Position numbers and translations under genes: made by a program. From assembly GCA_902500755.1 (NCBI GenBank), contig CABVRV010000029.1, positions 1 to 38,469 of the forward strand: a DNA stretch of 38,469 nucleotides, in the 5' to 3' direction. A model generated the notes under the pieces. The model saw only the letters and a list, made by a program, of their open reading frames with translations, was not told the DNA's origin and ran no database searches. The DNA comes from an uncultured Nitrospira sp. (GTDB lineage Bacteria; Nitrospirota; Nitrospiria; Nitrospirales; Nitrospiraceae). This document shows positions 9,900-18,596 of this stretch, in pieces. Positions within the stretch are counted from its first letter, which is position 1; each line of letters opens with the position of its first letter.

Positions 9900-10718
9900 G
9901 TGGATGCAGTACCGCATCTCCGGGCCCTCACTCGCGCCCAGGGCTCTCTGATCCGTCGACTTCTGCGTGATAAGAAGGTCAGATCGCAAGAGGGAGCGTT
10001 TGTCGTCGAAGGGGTCAAGTCCTGTCTCGATCTGATTCCTCGCCACGCAGGCTCTATTTGCAGCCTGGTGCTATCCCCGCGGTATCTTCACGCTGAGACC
10101 GATGTTGATCGACAGGTCCGATCCCAATTGCCTGTCTGTCAGTTTGTGTGTCCGGACACCGAGTTTGAGAAGCTGACCGACCTAGAAATGCCGCAAGGGA
10201 TACTCGCGGTCGTCCGACAACCGCGATGGGACGAAGCGCAGGTATTCACGCAGTCGAGAGTATTGGGAATCTATGCGGATCGGCTTCAAGATCCGGCGAA
10301 CGTGGGGGCGATTGTTAGAACGGCCGCGGCACTGAATCTTTCCGGAGTGTGGCTGAGTGCCGAGTGTGCCGATCCCTTCAGCCCCAAGGTTGTCCGCGCC
10401 ACGGCCGGCTCGATTTTGGGCCTTCCTGTTTTTAGAAGACAGGAGATTCGGATATTTTCCAGGTATGGATGCGAAATGTACTCGGCGGTCCTTCCTTCGG
10501 CTGATATAGTCTCAATTAGGAAGATTCAGAAGATTCCAAGCCGTCTCGTGATCGCTGTCGGAAACGAAGGGGCGGGGCTGGCGCCGGATGTCGTCGCGGC
10601 ATCTCACGTCAAGTTTTCCATCCCGATCGCAGATGGGACGGAGTCGCTGAATGTTGCTGCGACAGTGGCAATCTCGGCGTTCTATTTCAGCGGATTATCG
10701 CTTGACTCAGCCATGTAA
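9900..10718 (+). CDS. SpoU/TrmH-family RNA 2'-O-ribose methyltransferase
   Basis: 272 residues from a GTG start; no upstream in-frame ATG exists and the ribosome binding site is weak. The N-terminal region (LIRRLLRDKKVRSQEGAFVV, residues about 16-35) is the substrate-binding domain seen in TrmH/RlmB-type enzymes. The C-terminal SPOUT domain carries all three family motifs: motif 1 with DPANVGAIVRTAAAL, motif 2 with VIAVGNEGAGL, and motif 3 with IPIADGTESLNVAATVAI. These form the knotted SAM-binding and catalytic site. By family it transfers a methyl group from SAM to a ribose 2'-OH in rRNA or tRNA; the exact nucleotide cannot be told from sequence. Confidence 0.9.
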   Translation: MDAVPHLRALTRAQGSLIRRLLRDKKVRSQEGAFVVEGVKSCLDLIPRHAGSICSLVLSPRYLHAETDVDRQVRSQLPVCQFVCPDTEFEKLTDLEMPQGILAVVRQPRWDEAQVFTQSRVLGIYADRLQDPANVGAIVRTAAALNLSGVWLSAECADPFSPKVVRATAGSILGLPVFRRQEIRIFSRYGCEMYSAVLPSADIVSIRKIQKIPSRLVIAVGNEGAGLAPDVVAASHVKFSIPIADGTESLNVAATVAISAFYFSGLSLDSAM

Positions 10719-10819
10719 GACCGGAGAGACTACTATGTTTCGCATAGATCTTTGAAAAAGAACTGGTTCAATCGGCTTTTGAACATGCGTTTGTCAGTTT
10801 GATCGGTGAGGAGAGAGCG

Positions 10820-12088
10820 ATGGGGCTGGGGCTCGTTCTCATATCTGGGATGATCAGCTTAGGGTTTGGCGTGGTGACTGCATCAGCAGAATCCGGTGGG
10901 CAGGTCTATAGTCTCGATATGATCGTCGATCTTGCCTTGGCGAAGAACCCCGTCGTGTCGTCGGCAGAAGGGAACATCGAACAACAAAAGGGACAACAGA
11001 CGGCGGCCGGTGCCTATCCTAATCCTACTGTTGCCGGCTCTGGCGGCCATGGAAACCTTCAGGATTCAGGTCGGGCGGGTATCGGCCCGTTTCTCGACCG
11101 CCAATCGCTCACCGAATACAATTTTGTTGTGGGGCAGCCGCTCGAATGGCCTGCCATGCGTGCCGCTCGGCAACGAGTTGCGGATCTTGGGCTTGCGACC
11201 GCTAACGTCGGTATGTTGGAGACTCGACTGAATCTGGCGTCGCAGGTCAAAGTCGCCTTCTATGACCTTCTATTGGCTCAACAGGACGCCGACCTGGCTC
11301 GCCAGAACCTCGATACTGTAGAGGGAGTGGCTCGAATCGTGAAAGCACGGGTCAAGTCGGGCGAAGCGCCTCAATTTGAAGCTATCAAGGCAGAGGTGGA
11401 GGTTCTGAAGGCTCGACAGCAACTCGCACGAGCGGATAATCTTGTTCGGATCAACCGCGTTGCCGTTGACACCTTGACCGGCGGGGCGCTTGGGCCGTCC
11501 TATCAGGTCTACGGCGAATTCAGGATACTGCCTCCCGGCCTGCGGATCGAAGGACTCATGGCTCGCATGATGGAGCAGCATCCAACCATTCAGCGGTTGC
11601 TGAAGTCTGTAGAGCAGTCGGACTGGAAGATCGAATTCGAGCGTCAGGCTCGGGTGCCGACCGTGACAGTCAATGGCAGTTATTGGCGCGAGATCGGGCG
11701 GGAAGCGGTTCAAGGGGGACTCTCTATCCCTATGCCGCTGTGGTATCGGCGACAAGGAGAAATTGCTTCGTCCTTAGGTATCAAACGCCGTGAGGAAGCG
11801 GAGCTGCTTCGGATACGCAATGAGCTGGGACGAGCCGTTTACCAACATTATCAGGATGTTCGCACCACGGCCGAGTTGATTGAGGTATTCGATAGAGGGT
11901 TACTCAAACAAGCGCAGGAGGCGCTGAGGCTTGCGCAGTTCAGCTTTCAACAGGGTGCATCGAGCCTGCTGGAAGTGCTCGATGCGCAACGTGTGCAACG
12001 ACAGATCTTGCTGGATTATGCCGAGGCAAGGCGCGCGCTGTCCGTCTCGCTGGCGCGTCTCGAACAAGCCGTAGGAGGGGAGCTGTGA
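10820..12088 (+). CDS. TolC/CzcC-type outer-membrane efflux protein
   Basis: 422 residues from the ATG at 10820, preceded by GAGGAGAG at 6-8 nt spacing. The frame is open further up to a TTG at 10799, but that start is unsupported. A signal peptide ends near TASA (residue about 23). The rest is the duplicated outer-membrane efflux fold with long helices, for example the segments around VKAFYDLLLAQQDADLA and QEALRLAQFSFQQGASSLLE; the latter is characteristic of CzcC/CusC-like proteins. It would form the trimeric outer-membrane channel of the RND complex encoded by the next two genes. Its stop overlaps the adaptor start by 4 nt (GTGA), so the genes are translationally coupled. Confidence 0.9.
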   Translation: MGLGLVLISGMISLGFGVVTASAESGGQVYSLDMIVDLALAKNPVVSSAEGNIEQQKGQQTAAGAYPNPTVAGSGGHGNLQDSGRAGIGPFLDRQSLTEYNFVVGQPLEWPAMRAARQRVADLGLATANVGMLETRLNLASQVKVAFYDLLLAQQDADLARQNLDTVEGVARIVKARVKSGEAPQFEAIKAEVEVLKARQQLARADNLVRINRVAVDTLTGGALGPSYQVYGEFRILPPGLRIEGLMARMMEQHPTIQRLLKSVEQSDWKIEFERQARVPTVTVNGSYWREIGREAVQGGLSIPMPLWYRRQGEIASSLGIKRREEAELLRIRNELGRAVYQHYQDVRTTAELIEVFDRGLLKQAQEALRLAQFSFQQGASSLLEVLDAQRVQRQILLDYAEARRALSVSLARLEQAVGGEL

Positions 12089-13299
12089 AAACCCGGCTTG
12101 ATTCGACGCGAGCGGCATCGTTCTGGACCATCCAAAGAATATGCGGTCTTCTGTTCGGGTTGATGCTGCTCGAAGCGGGCTGTGATGGGACGCCCAACGA
12201 CGTAGTGGCCAGTAAGCCGACCGCGGTAACCTCCACACCAGGACTCATCACGCTGTCAGCAGAGGAATCATCACGAGTCGGGCTTGTCGTTCAACCGGCG
12301 GCACTCAGCGACTTTCGAACGCACCGGGATTTCCCTGCAATCGTTCAGCCCAATCAACGGAACATGGCGGAGATTACGACGTTGGTTCGTGGGCGAGTCG
12401 TGGACGTATATGCTGACCTCGGCCAAGAAGTCAAGGCGAATGCTCCCCTGGCGATTCTCTACAGTAGTGAATTAGGCCTCGCTCAGTCGGCCTATCTGAA
12501 GGCTCAAGCGAAACTCCACGTCGCGGAGCAAGCCTATGGCCGCGCGAAATTCCTGTTGGAGGAAAAGGTCATCGGAGAAGCGGAACTGCAGCGTCGACAT
12601 GCAGAACTGCTGAGTATTCAGGCAGAGGCCAATGAGTCGCGTGATCGATTGAAGCTGCTCGGCATGAGTATCGAAGAATTGCGCCGTCTCGACCGGAGTC
12701 GTGAAATCCGATCGGTCGTGCCGATTGTGGCACCCTTCGCCGGGCGCATCATCGGGCGCAATCTGACGCGTGGCGAAGTCGTCGAGACCACCGAAAAGCT
12801 GTTTGTGATCGCGGATCTCTCGGAAGTCTGGATTCTCGCCAACATCCCAGAGAAGGATATTTCGTTTGTGCACTCCGTCCATGCGTCCGGTGGTATGCCG
12901 GTGGAGGTGCAGGTCAATGCCTACCCCAAGGAAACGTTCAAGGGCACGATCACGTATGTCGGAGATGTGTTGGATCCGGTGACGCGCACGATGCACCTTC
13001 GCCTTGAATTGCCGAATCCAGACGGACGGCTCAAACCCGAAATGTTCGCCACCATTCGACTCTTTTCCGAAGCGCAGCCAGATCGATTGGCGGTGCCGGA
13101 GATAGCATTGCAACGCGATCAAGGCCGCACCTTTGTTTTCGTGCAGCGCAGCGCGAGTGAATACGAAATGCGCGAGGTCCACGTCGGGGAATCCAACGGG
13201 GCGTTGACCTCCATACTCGGCGGGCTCAACGAAGGAGAACCGGTGGTCACGCACGGCGCCTTTGTCTTGAAGTCCGAGTTGTTGAAGAAACCCGTCTGA
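12085..13299 (+). CDS. RND efflux periplasmic adaptor (CusB/CzcB family)
   Basis: 404 residues from a GTG that overlaps the previous stop; AGGAGGGG lies just upstream. The N-terminus has a hydrophobic segment ending LLEAGC, which could be a lipobox, although Glu at position -3 is atypical. It is followed by the usual barrel-sandwich (lipoyl) halves around a helical hairpin, with VRGRVVDVYADLGQEVKANA in the first half and VAPFAGRIIGR in the second. A beta-barrel and membrane-proximal domain follow. It joins the pump to the outer-membrane channel. The Met-rich copper-binding N-terminus of CusB is not visible. The TGA overlaps the ATG of the pump gene by one base. Confidence 0.9.
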   Translation: MKTRLDSTRAASFWTIQRICGLLFGLMLLEAGCDGTPNDVVASKPTAVTSTPGLITLSAEESSRVGLVVQPAALSDFRTHRDFPAIVQPNQRNMAEITTLVRGRVVDVYADLGQEVKANAPLAILYSSELGLAQSAYLKAQAKLHVAEQAYGRAKFLLEEKVIGEAELQRRHAELLSIQAEANESRDRLKLLGMSIEELRRLDRSREIRSVVPIVAPFAGRIIGRNLTRGEVVETTEKLFVIADLSEVWILANIPEKDISFVHSVHASGGMPVEVQVNAYPKETFKGTITYVGDVLDPVTRTMHLRLELPNPDGRLKPEMFATIRLFSEAQPDRLAVPEIALQRDQGRTFVFVQRSASEYEMREVHVGESNGALTSILGGLNEGEPVVTHGAFVLKSELLKKPV

Positions 13300-16200
13300 T
13301 GGTCTCTCGCCTCCTCGACATTTCCCTGCGCCAGCGGATGCTTGTCATCATTTTTGCGGTGATGATGGGGATCGGAGGGGTGTACGCGTTTCGAACTATC
13401 CCAATCGACGCCTTCCCCGACGTGACCAGCGTGTTGGTACAGGTGGTCACGAAAGCGCCAGGTCTCTCGCCTGCTGAGGTCGAGCGCCTGGTCACCTACC
13501 CGATCGAGCTTCAGCTCGCCGGTGTTCCTTCCCTCACGGAAATGCGGTCTCTGACAAAGGTCGGTCTGTCGCTCGTTACGATTGTCTTCGATGATTCGAT
13601 GGATATCAACCTGGCGCGACAGTTGGTGCTCGAACGACTGCTCGAAGTCGAGGAGCTGCTTCCGTCAGGGGCCGAACCTATGCTGGCGCCGAATAGTACG
13701 GGGCTGGGCGAGGTATATCAGTATTATTTGGAGGACACACGCGGATCGGCGATGAACCAGGAAGCCGAGCACCAGAGTTTGATCGAACAGCGAACGATTC
13801 AAGATTGGGTCATTCGTCCCATTCTGAAAGGCACGCCGGAAGTCATCGACGTCAATTCAATGGGGGGCTTTGTCAAACAGTATCAGGTATTGGTCGAGCC
13901 TGGTCTGCTGCGAAAATATGGCCTGACTCTCCGTGATGTCTTCGACGCCGTGGCCAGAAATAATGCCAACGCCGGCGGCAATATTCTGGAAAAGCACGAC
14001 GAAAAATATATTGTGCGCGGGATCGGGCTGATTCGCTCACTGAGCGACATCGAACGCATTGTCGTCAAGGAAACCGGTGGAACGCCGGTCTATGTCTCCG
14101 ACGTCGCTCATGTGGTGATCGATCATGCGGTGAGGCACGGGGCAACGGTGCTGAACGGAGAGCGTGAAGTCGTGAGCGGGATCGTGCTGATGTTGCGCGG
14201 CGGCAATGCCCGGGATGTCGTCGAAGGCATCAAAAGCCGAGTCGACGACATTCACGCCAAGAACTTGCTGCCGAATGGATTGCGAATCGTGCCGTTTTAT
14301 GACCGCATCGAACTGATCACTGCGGCACTGAATACCGTCTACAAGTCGCTGGCGGAAGGAGTGGCGCTCGTCGTCGTTGTGTTGTTCCTCTTCCTGGGGA
14401 ACTTGCGCAGCGCACTGATCGTCGTCGGTACCTTGGTGCTAGCCCCACTCGCCACGTTCATTGTCATGGGGCAAATCGGGCTGACGGCCAACTTGATGTC
14501 TCTGGGAGGATTGGCCATCGCGATCGGCATGATCGTGGATGGGTCGGTCGTCGTCGTTGAAAATGTGTATCGCCATCTATCGCACCATTCGGCTGCCGCC
14601 ATACCAAGGCTTCAGCTCGTCACGCAAGCGGTGAAAGAGGTCGGACAGCCGGTCGTATTCGGGATTCTGATCATTATTTTGGTGTTTCTCCCGCTCCTCT
14701 CGCTTCACGGGATGGAAGGCAAGATGTTCAAGCCGCTGGCCTATACCATCATGATCGCGCTGCTCGTCTCTCTCGTGTTATCGCTTACCCTGTCGCCCGT
14801 GCTGTGTTCGTTGGCACTCAAACAGGGGAGTGAGGAAGATCCTTGGATCGTCAGACAAGCGAAGCGTCTCTACGCTCCGTCTCTTCTATGGGCTCTTGGA
14901 CACCGGACCGTGGTGCTGGTTCTGGCCGTCGGTGCGCTGATCGGTGCATTGGCTTTAGTGCCGTTTCTGGGAACTGAATTTATCCCGATTCTGAATGAAG
15001 GATCGCTGGCTCCACAAACCATTCGTCTACCAAGCGTGTCGCTGCCGGCTTCGATTGAGATCGAAAAGCGTATACAACAGGCGATCATGGAGTTTCCGGA
15101 GGTGGAGATGGTCCTCTCGAAAATCGGCCGAACGGAATTGGGGAACGATCCACAGGAGCCGAACGAGAGCGATCCGGTCGTCCGGCTTCGGTCGCTGGAC
15201 CAATGGACGACAGCAAAGACCAGGCCTGAGCTTGTCCAAAAATTCCGTGAACGGCTGACTAGTGTAGCAGGAGCGACGTTTCTCATCAGCCAACCGATCC
15301 AACAACGAGTTGATGAGTTGATTTCCGGTGTGCGGACGGAAGCCACCGTCAAGCTGTTCGGTGATGATCTGGAGATCCTTCGAGACAAGGCGCAGAAGAT
15401 CGCCGAGGTCTTGGAAACGGTCCGAGGTGTGCGGGATATCAAGGTGGAGCAGTTATATGGACAGCCGTACCTGACGATTGATGTCGACCGAGGCAAGATT
15501 GCCCGGCATGGGATCAATGTTTCCGATGTTCGAGAGATCATCACGACCGCTATTGGAGGTGAAGCTGCGACGCGCGTCTATGAAGGGCAGCAGCGGTTTG
15601 ATCTCATTCTACGGTTTCCAGAACAATATCGGGACAGTGTGGAAGCGATCAGCAATATTCGAGTGAGCGATCATGCCGGCGCGTTGATCCCTCTGGCGGA
15701 CTTAGGCACCGTGCAGTTGGAGGAGGGGCCTGGTCGTATCAGCCGCGAGCAGCTTCAGCGGTATGTGTCGATCGGGTTCAACACATTGGGGCGGGATATC
15801 GGCAGTCTGGTTGCAGAGGCGCAGCAGAAAATCGATGAGCGAGTGGCGCTTCCGACGGGCTACAAGGTGACGTGGGGCGGATCATTTGAAAACATGGAAC
15901 GGGCGATGGCCAAGCTGCAAATCATTGTTCCGATCACGATTGGATTGATCTTCCTGTTACTCTACTCGACCTTCAATTCTCTCCGTCAAGCGACCCTGAT
16001 CATCTTAAACTTACCGTTTGCCATGATTGGAGGGGTGGTGGCGCTGTGGCTGACGGGAGAGTATCTCAGCGTACCGGCGTCCGTCGGTTTTATCAACCTT
16101 TTCGGCGTGGCCGTGCTGAACGGAATCGTACTGGTCTCCTACATGAACAAACTTCGCGACGATGGTCATAGCCTGGATGAAGCGGTGACCTCGGGAGCAC

Positions 16201-16499
16201 TCCTGCGATTGCGCCCCGTACTGATGACCGCCTTGGTCGCGCTGTTGGGCCTTGTTCCACTGGCCTTTGCGCAGGGGATCGGATCAGAGGTGCAACGCCC
16301 GTTGGCCATCGTCGTCATCGGCGGCCTCGTGAGTTCGACGCTGCTGACGCTGATCATGTTGCCGGTTCTCTATCGCTGGCTGGAAGAGAGTTCGCAGGGG
16401 AGAGCAACAGGTGACTCGCATGATTCAGTAATTGATACGCCTCAGGAGAACGGTGAACCGCGGTTCTCCCACCATCCGGGCAGTCTGCCGTCGACGTAA
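13299..16499 (+). CDS. Heavy-metal RND efflux pump, CusA/CzcA family
   Basis: 1066 residues, the usual size for HME-RND pumps. It has twelve predicted membrane helices and two large periplasmic loops. The N-terminus (SLRQRMLVIIFAVMMGIGGV, then FPDVTSVLVQVVTKAPG) is typical of the family. Helix 4 carries GGLAIAIGMIVDGSVVVVEN (residues about 403-422) with one proton-relay Asp in VDG and the VEN Glu. CzcA-type Zn/Co/Cd pumps have DFG where this has AIG, and the CusA methionine expected after NEG in the porter domain is absent (NEGSLAPQTIRLP). The substrate is therefore unresolved: it matches neither the Cu/Ag nor the classical Zn/Co/Cd signature. The C-terminus ends in a short hydrophilic tail. 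Confidence 0.92.
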   Translation: MVSRLLDISLRQRMLVIIFAVMMGIGGVYAFRTIPIDAFPDVTSVLVQVVTKAPGLSPAEVERLVTYPIELQLAGVPSLTEMRSLTKVGLSLVTIVFDDSMDINLARQLVLERLLEVEELLPSGAEPMLAPNSTGLGEVYQYYLEDTRGSAMNQEAEHQSLIEQRTIQDWVIRPILKGTPEVIDVNSMGGFVKQYQVLVEPGLLRKYGLTLRDVFDAVARNNANAGGNILEKHDEKYIVRGIGLIRSLSDIERIVVKETGGTPVYVSDVAHVVIDHAVRHGATVLNGEREVVSGIVLMLRGGNARDVVEGIKSRVDDIHAKNLLPNGLRIVPFYDRIELITAALNTVYKSLAEGVALVVVVLFLFLGNLRSALIVVGTLVLAPLATFIVMGQIGLTANLMSLGGLAIAIGMIVDGSVVVVENVYRHLSHHSAAAIPRLQLVTQAVKEVGQPVVFGILIIILVFLPLLSLHGMEGKMFKPLAYTIMIALLVSLVLSLTLSPVLCSLALKQGSEEDPWIVRQAKRLYAPSLLWALGHRTVVLVLAVGALIGALALVPFLGTEFIPILNEGSLAPQTIRLPSVSLPASIEIEKRIQQAIMEFPEVEMVLSKIGRTELGNDPQEPNESDPVVRLRSLDQWTTAKTRPELVQKFRERLTSVAGATFLISQPIQQRVDELISGVRTEATVKLFGDDLEILRDKAQKIAEVLETVRGVRDIKVEQLYGQPYLTIDVDRGKIARHGINVSDVREIITTAIGGEAATRVYEGQQRFDLILRFPEQYRDSVEAISNIRVSDHAGALIPLADLGTVQLEEGPGRISREQLQRYVSIGFNTLGRDIGSLVAEAQQKIDERVALPTGYKVTWGGSFENMERAMAKLQIIVPITIGLIFLLLYSTFNSLRQATLIILNLPFAMIGGVVALWLTGEYLSVPASVGFINLFGVAVLNGIVLVSYMNKLRDDGHSLDEAVTSGALLRLRPVLMTALVALLGLVPLAFAQGIGSEVQRPLAIVVIGGLVSSTLLTLIMLPVLYRWLEESSQGRATGDSHDSVIDTPQENGEPRFSHHPGSLPST

Positions 16500-16533
16500 T
16501 GGCGGAATCACGCTGAATGAGGACTACACTACT

Positions 16534-16893
16534 ATGCAGATGCGGCGCGTGATCATGGGAGTTGTGTTGAGCCTAACTCTTGTCCCTGTTGGACCGTATG
16601 CGATCGTGGCTCAAGCGGAGGTCGACTCACGAGGTGCCGCCCATGTCAGTGGAGAAATGATTTTTGCCCGGCATTGCGCAGGCTGCCATGGGCCAAAGGG
16701 GAAAGGAGATGGGTATATGATGTTGGGGCCGGACCCGGCGAATCTCACGCGGCCGTCGACCACGCAAAAGTCCGACATGGCACTGCTGGAAACTATCCAT
16801 GAGGGAAAGTCCAACATGCCGTCACGGAAACTTCGCCTGTCGGAAGAGGACAGTCGCGCCGTGTTGGCCTATATCCGGACTCTAGCGAAGTAG
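16534..16893 (+). CDS. Small periplasmic monoheme c-type cytochrome
   Basis: 119 residues from the ATG at 16534, with GAGGA about 12 nt upstream. The longer in-frame reading from 16432 overlaps the pump gene and would bury the signal peptide. The signal peptide spans about residues 4-28 (ends VAQA). The mature protein has one heme site, CAGCH (C48, C51, H52), and a probable axial Met in SNMPS (M95), followed by the terminal helix LSEEDSRAVLAYIRTL. This is the cytochrome c class I pattern. It lies 34 bp after the RND pump and may be co-transcribed. A role in metal efflux is not established; it may be an electron carrier that simply shares the transcript. Confidence 0.88.
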   Translation: MQMRRVIMGVVLSLTLVPVGPYAIVAQAEVDSRGAAHVSGEMIFARHCAGCHGPKGKGDGYMMLGPDPANLTRPSTTQKSDMALLETIHEGKSNMPSRKLRLSEEDSRAVLAYIRTLAK

Positions 16894-17033
16894 AGAGTTT
16901 AGGCTGATTCCTCTGCTTGAGGCACTGGGTAATTCGATCTCGACTTCTCCGCACCGCCCTCCCTCATTGCATTCCGCCTCAGTAATCGAACAACTTGATA
17001 ATCATCTCTGCGGGCAAGGATGGCGGATTGATG
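16894..17033. other. Intergenic stretch between cytochrome gene and tRNA
   Basis: 140 bp with no open gene on either strand. I see no convincing hairpin with a T-run, so the operon and tRNA terminators remain unidentified. Confidence 0.5.
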
Positions 17034-17109
17034 TGGTGCCGAGGGACAGAATCGAACTGTCGACACCAGCCTTTTCAGGGCTGTGCTCTGCCAACTGAGC
17101 TACCTCGGC
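17034..17109 (-). tRNA. tRNA-Phe (anticodon GAA), CCA encoded
   Basis: Read on the minus strand, 76 nt fold as a cloverleaf. The acceptor stem is GCCGAGG paired with CCTCGGC, followed by A and an encoded CCA. The D-arm is GCTC/GAGC. The anticodon stem is CAGCC/GGCTG, with loop CTGAAAA giving anticodon GAA. The T-stem is GACAG/CTGTC, with the TTCGATT loop. It stands alone between two plus-strand operons. Confidence 0.97.
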
Positions 17110-17138
17110 ATCTTGGGGAGTACGATCGCCGGGCGCAT

Positions 17139-17144
17139 CATACC
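17139..17144 (-). promoter_or_regulatory. Possible -10 element for tRNA-Phe
   Basis: On the minus strand TATGAT lies about 30 bp upstream of the tRNA 5' end, a normal distance for a short leader. No good -35 hexamer is seen at 16-18 bp, so this is tentative. Confidence 0.3.
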
Positions 17145-17305
17145 AAGGTGCATGGTCGGAGTTCCACATGTTTTGTACGGACTAGGTATAGCTCGGTTGG
17201 GGTGAAGGAGATTCAAAAAACCTATTCAGTACGTATCGTCTCCGGTATGATTTCTCAGGTTGTGACATCAAGTTTTTTCTAGCATAGTGCGGTAGGAGAT
17301 CAATC

Positions 17306-17575
17306 ATGCCGTCTGTTCATCTCGTCGGAGAGGACGAGGGTGCTCCCACCATTGTCACCAGTGTACCTATTTCACCTGACAGGGTTTGGAGCTATATCGG
17401 GGCGAGTGCCCTCTTGCTTGAGATAATCGGCACGTGGTTGGTCTGGTTTTCGGCCGTCGTCCAGCAAAGTCTTCACGAGGACGGCATTCGAGCGGCCTTT
17501 CAACGAGCGATGCCGGATCAGGTTGACCGATGCTTTGATACTGTGGTGATTCAACGTGGAGGGGGACGGCGGTGA
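17306..17575 (+). CDS. Hypothetical small single-pass membrane protein
   Basis: 89 residues from an ATG with TAGGAGAT 7 nt upstream. A hydrophilic N-terminus (residues 1-28) is followed by one strong membrane helix (about 29-53, with ASALLLEIIGTWLVWFSAVV) and a polar C-terminus. I recognise no family. Its stop overlaps the GTG start of the beta-barrel gene by 4 nt, so the two are coupled and probably work together at the envelope, for instance in localisation or regulation of the barrel. Confidence 0.65.
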   Translation: MPSVHLVGEDEGAPTIVTSVPISPDRVWSYIGASALLLEIIGTWLVWFSAVVQQSLHEDGIRAAFQRAMPDQVDRCFDTVVIQRGGGRR

Positions 17576-18576
17576 AGTCATCACGTTCTACGTATATCCG
17601 GTTATTCACCGGCATTGTTGTGCTGGTGCTGATTGCTCCCATTACTCCGAGTTGGGGGCAAGACTCCGAAACTCACGCAAAGCCTCGTGTAGAGCTATCA
17701 CTTAGGTCGTGGTTGTACACGGCGGGTGAAACACGATGGAGCCATGATGCGTCCGGGCTTGATCCTCGGTTAGGAGATCCTACGTCCAAATTGGTGTACA
17801 AGGACAACGACACCCACATCATCGAACTGGGAGGGCGGCTTAATTTTGGCCGTCGCGGGTTTCTCAAGGCCGAAGGTGGCTTCTCCGTGTCGTTTGATCG
17901 AGGGCTCCTTGTTGACGATGACTTTACCGCGGTGACTGGACAGCAAATCTTCTCGCGGACGCATAGCGATATCACGGGATCAGGCACTCAATACGGCAGT
18001 TTCAATATTGGGGTCCGTGCAGCCGAGTTCGCAGGATCGCGAGGCTATGTGGATGTGTTTGGAGGATTTCAATATTGGAGGACTCGGTATGAGGCCACCG
18101 GTGTTCGACAAGTAATCTGTAACCCTTCGGGAATTCCCGGCTTGTCCTGTACGCCGAATCTCAACTTGCCTGGTGTGGTGGCGATCACCAACACGACACA
18201 TTGGATTACCCCAATCCATATTGGAGTGGATACGGAATATCGGGTCACTCGTCGCGTGAGTCTTGACCTTAACGTCTCAGTGAGCCCTGTCAGTGTCCTC
18301 TATAATGAAGACGTGCATCATCTTCGCTCCGATCTTCAACAAGACCCGAGTTTTTCGATGTGGGGAGTCGGTGTCAGTGCCAATGCCGGGGCTGGCGTGA
18401 AACTCTCTCTGACAGGAAATCTAGCTCTAACGGGTGGCTATCGCATCATGTGGAACCGCACCTACGCTGGTGAGTGGCAGAATCATCCGGTCGGAGGTGG
18501 TTCTGAAACCGTCCCGCTCACCGAGTTCCAAACCATCCGCCATGGTGTTCTCCTCGGCCTGATCGGTTCATTTTAA
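17572..18576 (+). CDS. Outer-membrane beta-barrel protein, omptin-like in appearance
   Basis: 334 residues from a GTG overlapping the previous stop. The signal peptide runs to about residue 29 (ends SWG). The mature part alternates amphipathic strands with polar loops and ends in Phe, as outer-membrane proteins do. Segments such as ELSLRSWLYTAGETRW, YVDVFGGFQYWRTRYEATG and TGGYRIMWNRTY resemble barrels of the omptin/Pla superfamily. I cannot place the omptin catalytic Asp/His pairs with confidence, so protease activity should not be assumed. Two cysteines (in ICNPSG and LSCTP) could form a disulfide in one extracellular loop. It is convergent with the helicase gene, with 20 bp between them. 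Confidence 0.75.
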   Translation: MKSSRSTYIRLFTGIVVLVLIAPITPSWGQDSETHAKPRVELSLRSWLYTAGETRWSHDASGLDPRLGDPTSKLVYKDNDTHIIELGGRLNFGRRGFLKAEGGFSVSFDRGLLVDDDFTAVTGQQIFSRTHSDITGSGTQYGSFNIGVRAAEFAGSRGYVDVFGGFQYWRTRYEATGVRQVICNPSGIPGLSCTPNLNLPGVVAITNTTHWITPIHIGVDTEYRVTRRVSLDLNVSVSPVSVLYNEDVHHLRSDLQQDPSFSMWGVGVSANAGAGVKLSLTGNLALTGGYRIMWNRTYAGEWQNHPVGGGSETVPLTEFQTIRHGVLLGLIGSF

Positions 18577-18596
18577 TCCCCTTGAGAGCACAGGGA

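Noticed and set aside
12472..13254. 260-codon minus-strand open frame opposite the RND adaptor
   Set aside because: It lies antisense to a well-supported adaptor gene and has no domain or start signals. The same applies to the 252-codon frame opposite the E1 gene at 30671-31429.
16995..17282. 95-codon plus-strand open frame over the tRNA
   Set aside because: The stretch across 17034-17109 is the complement of tRNA-Phe. Its peptide is the kind often misannotated from antisense tRNA.
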